DNA of 64,000 bases from Bacteroidota bacterium (lineage in GTDB: Bacteria; Bacteroidota; Ignavibacteria; UBA10030; UBA8401), in the NCBI GenBank assembly GCA_035506275.1, contig DATJPT010000007.1, positions 60,207-124,206 on the forward strand. The letters run 5' to 3'. How positions within the stretch are numbered: the stretch's first letter is position 1; every line of letters starts with the position of its first letter. A program made the position numbers and the translations under genes. This document shows positions 8,852 through 17,338 of the stretch, piece by piece. The notes under the pieces were generated by a model. That model did not search any database. It was not told the DNA's origin and saw nothing but the letters and a program-made list of their open reading frames with translations.

Positions 8852-8881
8852 TTGTTTATCTCAAAAAAACGTCTATATTTG
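8852..8881 (+). promoter_or_regulatory. Putative Bacteroidota-type promoter of mnmE
   Basis: TTG (8852-8854), 19 bases, then TATATTTG (8874-8881), an exact TAnnTTTG match. The predicted start is near 8888, only about 7 bases before the mnmE ATG, which lacks a Shine-Dalgarno, so the leader would be very short. Divergent from the ilv promoter. Confidence 0.5.
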
Positions 8882-8894
8882 GTGTTGAATTGCC

Positions 8895-10274
8895 ATGCTT
8901 AGAGAAAGAAACGATACTATTGCAGCGATCGCCACTCCGCTGGGGGAGGCGGGTATCTCTATGATCAGGGTGAGCGGTTCCGCCGCGATAGAGACCGTGG
9001 AGAGGGTTTTTCAGGGGACTATATCTCTTTTTGATGCCCCTTCGCATACGGTTCACCATGGAAGGGTGGTGCACCCGAACGACGGGCTTGTCGACGACGT
9101 TCTTGTCTCAGTTTTCAGACGTCCCCGCTCGTACACCGGCGAGGACATCGTGGAAATAAGCTGCCACGGAAGTTATTACGTTTCAAGAAAAATTCTTGAG
9201 ACCGTTATTGGGAGCGGCGCAAGGATGGCCGATCCGGGAGAGTTCACCCACAGAGCGTTCTTAAACGGCAAGATGGACCTGATGCAGGCCGAAGCGGTGG
9301 CCGACCTGATCCATTCCAAGACTGCCCTGGCACACAAAGCATCGCTCGAGCAGTTGAGCGGCCGGCTGTCTGCCGCTATCAACGACCTCCGGCAAAAGGT
9401 CGTGGACTTGTGCTCCTTGCTGGAACTTGAGCTGGATTTTGCCGAAGAGGGAATCGGGCTGTCGGACAGGCAAAAGACGATTTCATTTTTCGATATAGTA
9501 ATAACGGAATTAGAAAATCTTATTCGATCCTATAACTCCGGCAAGCTCATTCGTGACGGTGTTAAGGTCGTTCTCGCCGGAAGCCCGAATGTCGGTAAGT
9601 CCAGCCTCCTGAATGTCCTCTTGCAGGAAAGCCGCGCTATCGTTAGCGACATCCCCGGGACCACGAGAGACGTGATTGAGGAGACAGTGCTGATCGATGG
9701 AATTGCTTTCAGGCTTGTTGATACCGCCGGACTACGGCTGACAACGGATGTGATCGAACGAGAGGGAGTCAAGAGAAGCAATGATCAGATCAACTCCGCC
9801 GATCTGATTCTGTACCTCATCGACTCGTCTTCTCCGGCGGACCCAGAGTTTGAAAACTCTCTTGGCTTCCTAAAAGAGCATAAGGAAAAAATTATACTTG
9901 TTATCAATAAAATTGACGTTGGACGTCCGAAGCTCAGCGCATTAGCTTATGACAAAATCGAAACTGTGAGTATTTCCTGTAAAACCAAAGAAGGAATAGA
10001 CAGCCTCGAAAAGAAGCTATCGAACTGGGTGTTGAACCAATTCGATTCAAATTCCTCAAGCATTAAAATTCAAAGTGACCGGCACCGGAAACTGCTTAAG
10101 GCGACCAGGGATAGCCTGATCTCGGCAAGGTCTGCGTGCGCGAATAACCTCGGCAATGAGCTGATCGCAATCGACCTGCGGGGAGCCCTAAATTCCCTCG
10201 GTGAGATCATCGGATTGACAACTCCGGACGACATTCTTAACAACATATTTTCCCAATTTTGCATCGGAAAATGA
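8895..10274 (+). CDS. mnmE: tRNA modification GTPase MnmE (TrmE)
   Basis: Works with MnmG to install the cmnm5 group on the wobble uridine of tRNAs. 459 residues. N-terminal formyl-THF-binding domain (TIAAIATPLGEAGISMIRVSG), central helical region, inserted G domain with P-loop GSPNVGKSS near residue 228, DTAG switch and NKID, and the C-terminal catalytic Cys in FCIGK at the extreme end. Followed after 22 bp by mnmG with a parS site between them. Start ATG at 8895; no good Shine-Dalgarno. Confidence 0.97.
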   Translation: MLRERNDTIAAIATPLGEAGISMIRVSGSAAIETVERVFQGTISLFDAPSHTVHHGRVVHPNDGLVDDVLVSVFRRPRSYTGEDIVEISCHGSYYVSRKILETVIGSGARMADPGEFTHRAFLNGKMDLMQAEAVADLIHSKTALAHKASLEQLSGRLSAAINDLRQKVVDLCSLLELELDFAEEGIGLSDRQKTISFFDIVITELENLIRSYNSGKLIRDGVKVVLAGSPNVGKSSLLNVLLQESRAIVSDIPGTTRDVIEETVLIDGIAFRLVDTAGLRLTTDVIEREGVKRSNDQINSADLILYLIDSSSPADPEFENSLGFLKEHKEKIILVINKIDVGRPKLSALAYDKIETVSISCKTKEGIDSLEKKLSNWVLNQFDSNSSSIKIQSDRHRKLLKATRDSLISARSACANNLGNELIAIDLRGALNSLGEIIGLTTPDDILNNIFSQFCIGK

Positions 10275-10275
10275 T

Positions 10276-10291
10276 TGTTCCACGTGAAACA
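10276..10291. promoter_or_regulatory. parS centromere site, ParB-binding (copy 1)
   Basis: TGTTCCACGTGAAACA matches the widely conserved 16-bp parS consensus TGTTTCACGTGAAACA at 15 of 16 positions. It lies in the mnmE-mnmG gap. parS near gidA/gidB and the origin is typical of bacterial chromosomes. Confidence 0.85.
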
Positions 10292-10296
10292 AGCCA

Positions 10297-12174
10297 ATGC
10301 TGACAAGAGAGCCCAAAAAATACTATGATGTGATCGTTGTCGGAGGGGGGCATGCTGGAATCGAAGCCTCGCTGGCTGCTGCCAGGATGGGCTGCAATAC
10401 GCTCTTGATCAGCCTAAAAATGGCCTCAATTGGCCGCCTTTCCTGCAATCCAGCTATAGGCGGCACAGCAAAAGGCCACATTGTGCGCGAAATTGACGCC
10501 CTTGGCGGGGAAATGGGAAAAATTGCGGACGCAACAGGAATCAATTTCAAGATGTTGAACAAATCCAAGGGACCCGCCGTCTGGTCTCCAAGGTCTCAAA
10601 ACGACCGGGAATTGTATGCCGCCGAGGCGCAGAAAAGGGTTTCAAGAGAGCCAAATCTAGAATTGCTGGAGGATTCGCTTTGTGAGATAAACGTTGATGA
10701 CGGGATTCTCAGGTCTATGAGAACCTCGGTCTTCGGAGTCATTGAATGCAGATCACTTGTCCTGTCCTCTGGCACATTCCTTAATGGCCTGATGCACACA
10801 GGGCTAAAGAATCGGAAGGGGGGGAGGTTTGGGGAACCGCCAGCCACCCAGGTCACGGAATGCCTGAATCGTCTCGGATTTGTTTCGGGGAGGCTAAAGA
10901 CGGGAACTCCGCCGAGAATAGACATCCGCAGCATTGATCTTTCGCTTGTCGAACCGCAGGAGAGCGACCTCCCTCCGACGCCATTTTCTTACTCGACGGA
11001 GAGGATCTCGAACAAGTTGATTCCTATGTACCTTACCTATACGAACAAGGGAACTCACGATATTCTTAGGAAAGGTTTCGATCGTTCTCCCATGTTCACT
11101 GGAAAGATCAAGGGAACCGGTCCACGCTACTGTCCTTCCATCGAAGACAAGATTTTTCGTTTCGCCGACAGAGAGCGTCATCAGATCTTTCTTGAGCCGG
11201 AGGGGTACGAAACCAACGTGGTCTATGTGAACGGGTTCTCCACCAGCTTGCCGGAGGAGATTCAGTTTGAAGGATTAAAATCGATTTCGGGTCTCGAGCA
11301 TGTTGAGATGCTCAGGGCTGGATATGCCGTTGAGTACGATTTCTTTCCGCCGAGCCAGCTGAAGCATTCGTTGGAGACGAAACTGGTCTCCGGGCTTTTC
11401 TTCGCTGGGCAAATCAATGGCACTTCCGGTTATGAGGAAGCAGCCGGCCAGGGGTTGATTGCCGGGATCAATGCCGCGCTTCATGTCAAGAACCTTCCCC
11501 CATTTGTCTTGAACAGAAGCGAAGCATACATTGGTGTGATGATCGATGATCTCATCAACAAGTCCACCGATGAGCCGTACAGAATGTTCACATCTCGCGC
11601 CGAGCACCGCCTCCTTCTCCGGCAAGATAATGCCGATAGAAGGTTGATGGGCCGTGGGCACAAGCTTGGGCTTGTTTCACATGGCATGGTGGAAGAGTTG
11701 AATTTGAAGGAGAAGGCGATAAGTACTGCCCTGGATTGCATTCAGAAAACTTTTGTCCCTCCCCGGTTGGCAAACAAGCTGCTGAGTGAGCATGGCTTGA
11801 GTGAAGCAGCGGAACATGAACAGCTAGCGCAGATCCTTAAACGGCCATCGATAACAATTGATGAAATTGTACCGATGATCGAAAGCGAGGAAGTAAAGAA
11901 AGCACTCAACATGAAAGGCGTTAAGGAGCAGGTTGAAATTGACATTAAGTACGAAGGGTACATCAAGCGCGAACTGGATCAAATCAGCAAATTCGAAAAA
12001 TTTGAGAGCTATGAGATTCCTGACGATTTCGATTTCGCAAAGGTCAAGTCCCTAAGCAACGAGGGGAAGGAGCGGCTTAAGAAAGTAAGGCCAGCATCAA
12101 TCGGCCAAGCATCAAGGATCTCAGGCGTCACGGTATCGGACATTTCCGTTCTCTCGGTATACCTAAAGAAATAA
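10297..12174 (+). CDS. mnmG: tRNA uridine-5-carboxymethylaminomethyl modification enzyme MnmG (GidA)
   Basis: FAD-dependent partner of MnmE in tRNA wobble-uridine modification. 625 residues, full length. N-terminal FAD motif [19 protein letters not shown], the family signature [14 protein letters not shown], the catalytic-site region KTGTPPRID, a second FAD motif in [20 protein letters not shown], and the C-terminal helical domain. Flanked on both sides by parS sites, with rsmG following: the conserved gidA-gidB arrangement near the chromosome origin. Confidence 0.97.
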   Translation: MLTREPKKYYDVIVVGGGHAGIEASLAAARMGCNTLLISLKMASIGRLSCNPAIGGTAKGHIVREIDALGGEMGKIADATGINFKMLNKSKGPAVWSPRSQNDRELYAAEAQKRVSREPNLELLEDSLCEINVDDGILRSMRTSVFGVIECRSLVLSSGTFLNGLMHTGLKNRKGGRFGEPPATQVTECLNRLGFVSGRLKTGTPPRIDIRSIDLSLVEPQESDLPPTPFSYSTERISNKLIPMYLTYTNKGTHDILRKGFDRSPMFTGKIKGTGPRYCPSIEDKIFRFADRERHQIFLEPEGYETNVVYVNGFSTSLPEEIQFEGLKSISGLEHVEMLRAGYAVEYDFFPPSQLKHSLETKLVSGLFFAGQINGTSGYEEAAGQGLIAGINAALHVKNLPPFVLNRSEAYIGVMIDDLINKSTDEPYRMFTSRAEHRLLLRQDNADRRLMGRGHKLGLVSHGMVEELNLKEKAISTALDCIQKTFVPPRLANKLLSEHGLSEAAEHEQLAQILKRPSITIDEIVPMIESEEVKKALNMKGVKEQVEIDIKYEGYIKRELDQISKFEKFESYEIPDDFDFAKVKSLSNEGKERLKKVRPASIGQASRISGVTVSDISVLSVYLKK

Positions 12175-12185
12175 TCTCGTAAAGA

Positions 12186-12201
12186 TGTTCCACGTGAAAC
12201 C
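12186..12201. promoter_or_regulatory. parS centromere site, ParB-binding (copy 2)
   Basis: TGTTCCACGTGAAACC has 14 of 16 matches to the parS consensus and shares the TTCCACGTGAAAC core with the site at 10276-10291. It lies in the mnmG-rsmG gap. No parA or parB gene is present in the window. Confidence 0.75.
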
Positions 12202-12210
12202 TAACCGAAA

Positions 12211-12948
12211 ATGATTTCGAAACCGATACAGGATGAAATCTGGCTCAGGACAATCGCACAGAAGAATGGTCTATCAATAACGGATATACAGTTTCAAAGG
12301 CTTGGCGCTTACGTCGAGCTCCTAAAGCGATGGAATCAAGGCGTCAACTTGATCTCGCGCAAAGATGTCGATCGGATTTGGTCAAACCATATCCTGTTTT
12401 CCATCGCATTTCTTTTTAAGGTCGATTTTGCCGGCGGCTGCAGAGTTCTCGACCTTGGAACGGGGGGCGGCCTGCCGGGAATTCCTCTGAGCATTCTTCG
12501 TCCCGATGTAAGCTTTGTGCTCCTGGATTCCATCAACAAGAAGATCAAGGCCGTTGAAGACATGGTGCAATCTCTCCAGCTCCCGAATGCGTCGGTCGTT
12601 TGCTCCAGGGCCGAGGATATAAACACGAGGAGAGGTTACGCCAATTCGTTTGATGCCGTTATTGCAAGAGCTGTGGCCAGCCTGGAAGATCTGGTCAAAT
12701 GGGGAATGCCTTTTTTAAGCGTGACCGGCTCGGCCAATATGATATCGTTCAAGCAGGGAAAAGAGACGGTATCGTTTGCTCAAGCTCTGGTGGCGTTAAA
12801 GGGGGGAGACCTGACCGCCGAGATGGAGAAAACCGCGAGACGTTACCCGGGCATCAAATTCAGATCGACCGACCTGGTCCTGAACGGAAACGACGTCCTC
12901 CAGAACAGCGAAAGAAAATTCATTCTCGTTGAAAACTATCACCGGTGA
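12211..12948 (+). CDS. rsmG: 16S rRNA (guanine527-N7)-methyltransferase RsmG (GidB)
   Basis: Methylates G527 of 16S rRNA with S-adenosylmethionine; loss gives low-level streptomycin resistance in other bacteria. 245 residues. The SAM-binding motif VLDLGTGGGLPGIPLSI is near residues 75-91, preceded by the conserved ELLKRWNQGVNLISRKD and followed by DAVIARAVASLEDLVKW. Third gene of mnmE-mnmG-rsmG, 36 bp after mnmG with a parS site in the gap. ATG at 12211. Confidence 0.95.
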   Translation: MISKPIQDEIWLRTIAQKNGLSITDIQFQRLGAYVELLKRWNQGVNLISRKDVDRIWSNHILFSIAFLFKVDFAGGCRVLDLGTGGGLPGIPLSILRPDVSFVLLDSINKKIKAVEDMVQSLQLPNASVVCSRAEDINTRRGYANSFDAVIARAVASLEDLVKWGMPFLSVTGSANMISFKQGKETVSFAQALVALKGGDLTAEMEKTARRYPGIKFRSTDLVLNGNDVLQNSERKFILVENYHR

Positions 12949-12952
12949 AATT

Positions 12953-13900
12953 GTGTCCCCCCGATCAATTCTTTTCGACCGCTTGTTGGATTTAACCACC
13001 GAGCAGAGAAACCCCTCATCGATGGATATCGACAATCGGTCGATACAGGAAATTCTCAAGATCATCAATGACGAGGATAAGCGGGTTGCCCTCGCCGTGG
13101 AGAAAGAAATCGCTTCGATCGCGCGAGCCGTGGAGATCGTCGTCGAGACATTCAGGCAGGGGGGACGATTGATCTACGTCGGAGCCGGAACCAGCGGCAG
13201 GCTCGGAGTGCTCGACGCCGTGGAATGTCCCCCCACGTTCGGCACAAACCCGGAGATGGTTCAGGGAATGATCGCCGGGGGCGAGAAGGCAATGTTCCGC
13301 GCGCAGGAAGGGGCGGAGGACAAGGAAGACGGAGGCGCCAAGGACATCGACGAACGTCATGTCAACAATAAGGACACGGTCTGCGGAATAGCTGCGAGCC
13401 TCCAAACTCCCTATGTCGTCGGCGCGGTCAAGCAGGCAAAAAAAAGAAGGGCAAAAACAATCTATGTTACTACCAACCCTCGCAAGACACTCTCCCTGCC
13501 AGAGTTTCAAGAATTGGCCGGGGCATTAGATGTGGCCATTTGCCCGGAGGTCGGTCCTGAGGTGATCATGGGCTCGACACGGATGAAATCGGGCACCGCG
13601 CAAAAGCTGGTCCTGAACATGATCACCACCGCAGCGATGATCAGCATGGGGAAGGTCTATGAAAACATGATGATCGACCTGCAGCTGACCAATCAAAAGC
13701 TCAGAGAAAGAGCTAAGAGAATTGTAATGACAATAACGGGTATAGGATATGAAGAGGCCGGGAAGTATCTTGAAAAGGCAGACGGGCAAGTTAAAACCGC
13801 CTTGGTTATGATCAAGGGGGGCGTTTCAAAAGGCGAGGCCCGAAAGCGCCTTCAAAAGGCAAACGGTTTCGTGCGCTCCGCAATCAAAAACAATCACTAA
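12953..13900 (+). CDS. murQ: N-acetylmuramic acid 6-phosphate etherase
   Basis: Cleaves the lactyl ether of MurNAc-6-phosphate to give GlcNAc-6-phosphate in cell-wall recycling. Begins with the family's LTTEQRNPSSMDID; the SIS domain carries YVGAGTSGRLGVLDAVECPPTFG with the substrate-phosphate loop; GSTRMKSGTAQKLVLNM follows; the C-terminal helical domain resembles a UBA fold. I place the start at GTG 12953, four bases after the rsmG stop, because the TTG at 12929 would overlap rsmG and extend past the family's usual N-terminus. No other recycling gene (nagZ, amgK, murU) is adjacent. Confidence 0.93.
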   Translation: MSPRSILFDRLLDLTTEQRNPSSMDIDNRSIQEILKIINDEDKRVALAVEKEIASIARAVEIVVETFRQGGRLIYVGAGTSGRLGVLDAVECPPTFGTNPEMVQGMIAGGEKAMFRAQEGAEDKEDGGAKDIDERHVNNKDTVCGIAASLQTPYVVGAVKQAKKRRAKTIYVTTNPRKTLSLPEFQELAGALDVAICPEVGPEVIMGSTRMKSGTAQKLVLNMITTAAMISMGKVYENMMIDLQLTNQKLRERAKRIVMTITGIGYEEAGKYLEKADGQVKTALVMIKGGVSKGEARKRLQKANGFVRSAIKNNH

Positions 13901-13925
13901 GACAAAATCACGTCGGAGGAATGCC

Positions 13926-14633
13926 GTGAAAGCAATGCCGCTTGATACCGAAAATTTTCCGCCATTTATCGGATTTCCCAAAAAAGGGATCGAATTCCTC
14001 AACAAGCTCAAGAAAAACAACAACCGGGAATGGTTCGAGAAACATAAGCAGGATTTCGAATCTGAAGTAAAACTGCCGATGCAGTCCCTGATCGCCTCGC
14101 TGCAACCCTACTTCGAATCATTCGCCCCGGAATTTGATGTCAGTCCCAAGCGGTCGCTCTTCAGGATCTATAGGGACATCCGCTTCAGCAAAGACAAAAC
14201 TCCCTATAAAACCCACGCGGCTGCCCATTTTGTCCTACGCGGAAAGCCCAAAGGGATCGAGGGATCCGGCTTCTATCTTCATATTGAACCGGGAAGCGTC
14301 TTTCTCGGGGGCGGAATCTACATGCCCGACAGCGACCAGCTAAAAAAGATCCGGCGAGCAATCGCCGGCCAGTCCAAGGAGTTTCTCGGGATTGTCAAGG
14401 ATAAAAATTTTGTCAGAACATTCAAGGGGATCGATGGGGACAAATTGCAGCGAGTTCCAGCCGGTTATCAGCCCGATCACCCGATGGCTGAATGGTTAAA
14501 ACTTAAGCAGTTCTTTGTCGGAGTCGATTGGAAGGAAGAAAAATGCTATAAGGCGCAATTCGTGAAGGATGTCGCCAAAATTTTTGAGCAGGCGATGCCG
14601 TTTATTTCTTTTCTCAACGCCGCAATGAAATAA
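13926..14633 (+). CDS. DUF2461 domain-containing protein
   Basis: 235 residues, matching the DUF2461/TIGR02453 family in length and motifs: FLNKLKKNNNREWFEKHK near the N-terminus, SLFRIYRDIRFSKDKTPYKTHAAAHF in the middle, GFYLHIEPGSVFLGGGIYMP, and a C-terminal FLNAAMK region. The biochemical function of the family is not established to my knowledge. The start is GTG at 13926, supported by GGAGG six bases upstream; the ATG at 13921 runs straight into a stop codon. Cytoplasmic, with no signal peptide. Follows murQ on the same strand. Confidence 0.85.
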   Translation: MKAMPLDTENFPPFIGFPKKGIEFLNKLKKNNNREWFEKHKQDFESEVKLPMQSLIASLQPYFESFAPEFDVSPKRSLFRIYRDIRFSKDKTPYKTHAAAHFVLRGKPKGIEGSGFYLHIEPGSVFLGGGIYMPDSDQLKKIRRAIAGQSKEFLGIVKDKNFVRTFKGIDGDKLQRVPAGYQPDHPMAEWLKLKQFFVGVDWKEEKCYKAQFVKDVAKIFEQAMPFISFLNAAMK

Positions 14634-14664
14634 TGTTCCATCGCTTTTTATTTTCGCCTTCACC

Positions 14665-15267
14665 GTGCCCGTTTCATTGAGCGATACAAAACTTTACTAT
14701 CTCCTCTACAAACCGTACGACGTACTCTGCCAATTCACCGACAGCCTCGGAAGAAAAACACTGAAGGATTTTGGCCCTTTCCCGAGAGACGTGTACTCCG
14801 TCGGACGTCTCGATCTCGACAGCGAGGGCTTGCTGCTCCTGACGAACGACAACGAGGTGAACCATCGGCTGACGGAGCCCGAATTTGAACACCCCAGAAC
14901 TTATCTGGTGCAGGTAGAAGGCATTCCCTCTCAGGAATCCATCGAACGGCTGAAGGGGGGGGTGATCATTCAAGGGGAAAAAACAAAGCCGGCAGAAGTC
15001 CGTCTTCTCGAACATGAGCCGCAGGTTCCGCCGCGAACTCCCCCGATACGCGAGAGAAAAAGTATTCCCGCCTCCTGGGTCGAAATGACGCTGCGCGAAG
15101 GGCGCAATCGGCAGGTTCGAAAGATGACCGCCGCTGTCGGCCACCCGACGTTACGATTGATCAGAACAACGATCGGCGAATTAACGCTCGGGGGTTTGAA
15201 ACCCGGCGACGTGCATCGGCTTTCAGAAACGGAAGGAAAAAATTTACGGAAATTTGTCGGATTGTAA
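14665..15267 (+). CDS. RluE/RsuA-family rRNA pseudouridine synthase
   Basis: Converts a uridine of rRNA to pseudouridine. 200 residues, the short form lacking an N-terminal S4 domain. Starts YYLLYKPYDVLCQF, then the catalytic motif SVGRLDLDSEGLLLLTND with the catalytic Asp in GRLDLDSEG, then EGRNRQVRKMTAAVGHPTLRLIR, as in RluE, which modifies U2457 of 23S rRNA in E. coli; the exact target here is inferred only. Start GTG at 14665, 31 bases after the DUF2461 gene. Confidence 0.9.
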   Translation: MPVSLSDTKLYYLLYKPYDVLCQFTDSLGRKTLKDFGPFPRDVYSVGRLDLDSEGLLLLTNDNEVNHRLTEPEFEHPRTYLVQVEGIPSQESIERLKGGVIIQGEKTKPAEVRLLEHEPQVPPRTPPIRERKSIPASWVEMTLREGRNRQVRKMTAAVGHPTLRLIRTTIGELTLGGLKPGDVHRLSETEGKNLRKFVGL

Positions 15268-15286
15268 TTTCTGCGAACGGCAGCGT

Positions 15287-16327
15287 CTACCATTCTCTCG
15301 TTTCACCGATCATGAACACAAGGAAATTTTCCTGCGGGAGCTGCCGCCTGACGACTTCATTGCGAAGTTTCTCAGGAGGCTCTTCGAGCGGTTCGTCGGA
15401 TTTCTTGAATGTTCCCCAGTGAACAGCCAGCATTTTTCTCGCACGAAGGTCGAGACACGCTTGCACTGCTTCGGCCGGGTCCATATGAATAGGCTTCATC
15501 AGCTCTCTCGGCTCATACGACCCGATCGGGAGGAGCGCAAGGTCAAACGGCCCGAACCTTTTCCCGATCTCTGCGAAGCCGCTGAAGTACCCTGAATCCC
15601 CTCCGAAGTACAGCTTTCGTCCTTTCCCGAGCAGCACCCAGGAACACCAGAGCGTCGTATTGCCGTCGCTTATCCATCGTCCCGAAAAATGCTGCGCCGG
15701 CGTGCAAATAATCTTCAGCCCCTTATACGTCACTCCTTCCCACCAATCCAGTTCCTCGACATTCGAAATCCCCCGGTCTTCGAACCAGTCGCGTATCCGT
15801 AGAGGAACAAAAAACCTTGTGTTCGGATTCTTCGACAGTTTCAGAATCGTTTCTTCATCGAGATGGTCGTAATGGTTGTGAGAGATCAGAACGATATCGA
15901 TCGGCGGAAGTTTGTCCATCGCAATGCCGGGGGGTAATACGCGCGTTTCGCCGGCCCACGCCACCGGACCGATTTTGTCGCTCCACACAGGATCGGTAAG
16001 GATGTTGAGACCTTCAAATTGGATGAGGCATGTGGAGTGACCGACCCATGTGATGGTGTACGGTTTGTTTTGTTTGAGGACGGAGCCGTCGTTGTAGGTG
16101 TGCGGGATTTCACCGGTCGGCTTCGCGAACCAGTCCCCCAGCCTGCCGATGGCCCACGGCATCATTTTCGTGAACGAAGTTTCATGGAAGGATGAATCGG
16201 TGTTCCTGAATCCCCCCTCGGTATGATGCGCCGGCGCGGGCAATTCGCTGTTCTCTTGCGCTCTGAGTACCGGGATGGCAAGAACAATGAGAAATGCAAG
16301 AACGCAGGTTTTATGGAGGTGATTCAT
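15287..16327 (-). CDS. Exported metallo-beta-lactamase-fold hydrolase (NAPE-PLD/UlaG-like)
   Basis: 346 residues from ATG 16327. The signal peptide MNHLHKTCVLAFLIVLAIPV ends near LRAQ. The metal-binding motif SHNHYDHLD (HxHxDH) and further His/Asp ligands in TPAQHFSGR, FGGDSGYF and LAVHWGTF identify the lactamase_B_2 branch related to NAPE-phospholipase D and UlaG. GWVGHSTCLIQ-like strands precede the motif. Substrate unknown, probably periplasmic. An upstream TTG at 16369 would extend the frame but would bury the signal peptide. It ends convergently with the pseudouridine synthase gene, 19 bp apart. Confidence 0.85.
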   Translation of the reverse strand: MNHLHKTCVLAFLIVLAIPVLRAQENSELPAPAHHTEGGFRNTDSSFHETSFTKMMPWAIGRLGDWFAKPTGEIPHTYNDGSVLKQNKPYTITWVGHSTCLIQFEGLNILTDPVWSDKIGPVAWAGETRVLPPGIAMDKLPPIDIVLISHNHYDHLDEETILKLSKNPNTRFFVPLRIRDWFEDRGISNVEELDWWEGVTYKGLKIICTPAQHFSGRWISDGNTTLWCSWVLLGKGRKLYFGGDSGYFSGFAEIGKRFGPFDLALLPIGSYEPRELMKPIHMDPAEAVQACLDLRARKMLAVHWGTFKKSDEPLEEPPEKLRNEVVRRQLPQENFLVFMIGETREW

Positions 16328-16382
16328 GAGGAAGAAAAAATGCGCTGTCGCGACCCGTATCCATATCAACGGACCGGAGCTG

Positions 16383-17219
16383 CTAATGTTTCATGCTCCC
16401 CGCCGGAAACACTGGTTTTTTCCATGAAAGGACTTTTACGGCGTCCCCTACGCGCAGGGTCCCGCTTTTTTCCGGAATGATGTTTTGTCCAAAGAGAACT
16501 TTCCCCCCTGCATTTCTGTAGTTCGAAAGCGTTGCCAGCGGCTCCTTCCCCTGAACCCCGGTCGCCTGGTCGACCGTCGGTGTCACACACCGTGCGCACG
16601 GCTTTACGACCTCAAAGATCATTTCACCCACGCCGATCTTCCCCCATCGGTCTTCATCGTAGGCATTGCACCCCTGGATGACGATATTCGGGCGGAACCG
16701 GTTCATCGGGACGGGAGTTGCCAGCCTGGAGTTCAAATCGCCGAGCGTCGTTTCGGAGATAAGCAATAGAGGGAACGCATCCGCAAAGCTCACAATATCC
16801 CCATCACTCCCATAATCAGGGTCAACTGGACGAATGACCTCCTCCGGCATGAAGACGACCCGGCATGAAACGCCGAGAAAATCGCTGAACCATTTTCTTG
16901 CTTCTTCGCCGGCAGAGACTCCCTCGGTAATGTCATCGTGAATTTGGACCTTGACAGCGTTCTTCGAGCCCGGTTTCATCGGGATGTCGAGCGGCGGCAT
17001 TCCTGATGCCGATACTCCAATGGCACTATTCTTGATCGCTGTTGAGACCAAAGCCAATCGCGGATAGTCTCGCTGCGATAGAAAAATCCCCTCATCGTCC
17101 ACCACCATCCACCGGCGATCGTATTGAATTCCCCGTCGCTCAACAAGGGCGCTTTGCAGGGAGATCCCTTTCGTCGACTTGATCGGGTAAACATTTATTT
17201 CGCACAGGGTCATCGGCAT
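16383..17219 (-). CDS. MOSC domain protein (YcbX/mARC-like)
   Basis: N-terminal MOSC beta-barrel domain (INVYPIKSTKGISLQSA ... ERRGIQYDRRWMVVDDEG) followed by a MOSC domain with the conserved Cys in VKPCARCVTPTVDQATG. Such proteins bind molybdenum cofactor and act in N-hydroxylated base or molybdo-sulfur metabolism; the specific substrate here is unknown. 278 residues from ATG 17219, or 276 from ATG 17213. The open frame upstream of these starts runs through the nfnB terminator hairpin and is not part of the protein. No C-terminal ferredoxin domain like that of E. coli YcbX is present. Confidence 0.85.
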   Translation of the reverse strand: MPMTLCEINVYPIKSTKGISLQSALVERRGIQYDRRWMVVDDEGIFLSQRDYPRLALVSTAIKNSAIGVSASGMPPLDIPMKPGSKNAVKVQIHDDITEGVSAGEEARKWFSDFLGVSCRVVFMPEEVIRPVDPDYGSDGDIVSFADAFPLLLISETTLGDLNSRLATPVPMNRFRPNIVIQGCNAYDEDRWGKIGVGEMIFEVVKPCARCVTPTVDQATGVQGKEPLATLSNYRNAGGKVLFGQNIIPEKSGTLRVGDAVKVLSWKKPVFPAGSMKH

Positions 17220-17289
17220 CGCACAAGAAGGATGGTGAGACAAAACGCACAAATAATATAGCAAGAACTTTTGTTCTTTCACAAATAAA

Positions 17290-17317
17290 AAAACCCGGCA
17301 ATCGGCGGCCGGGTTTT
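17290..17317 (-). terminator. Intrinsic terminator after nfnB
   Basis: 10-bp perfect stem AAAACCCGGC (17290-17299) / GCCGGGTTTT (17308-17317), 8-base loop, with an A-run to its left that becomes a U-run on the minus-strand transcript. Confidence 0.8.
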
Positions 17318-17338
17318 GCAATTCAATGATAAACGGTC

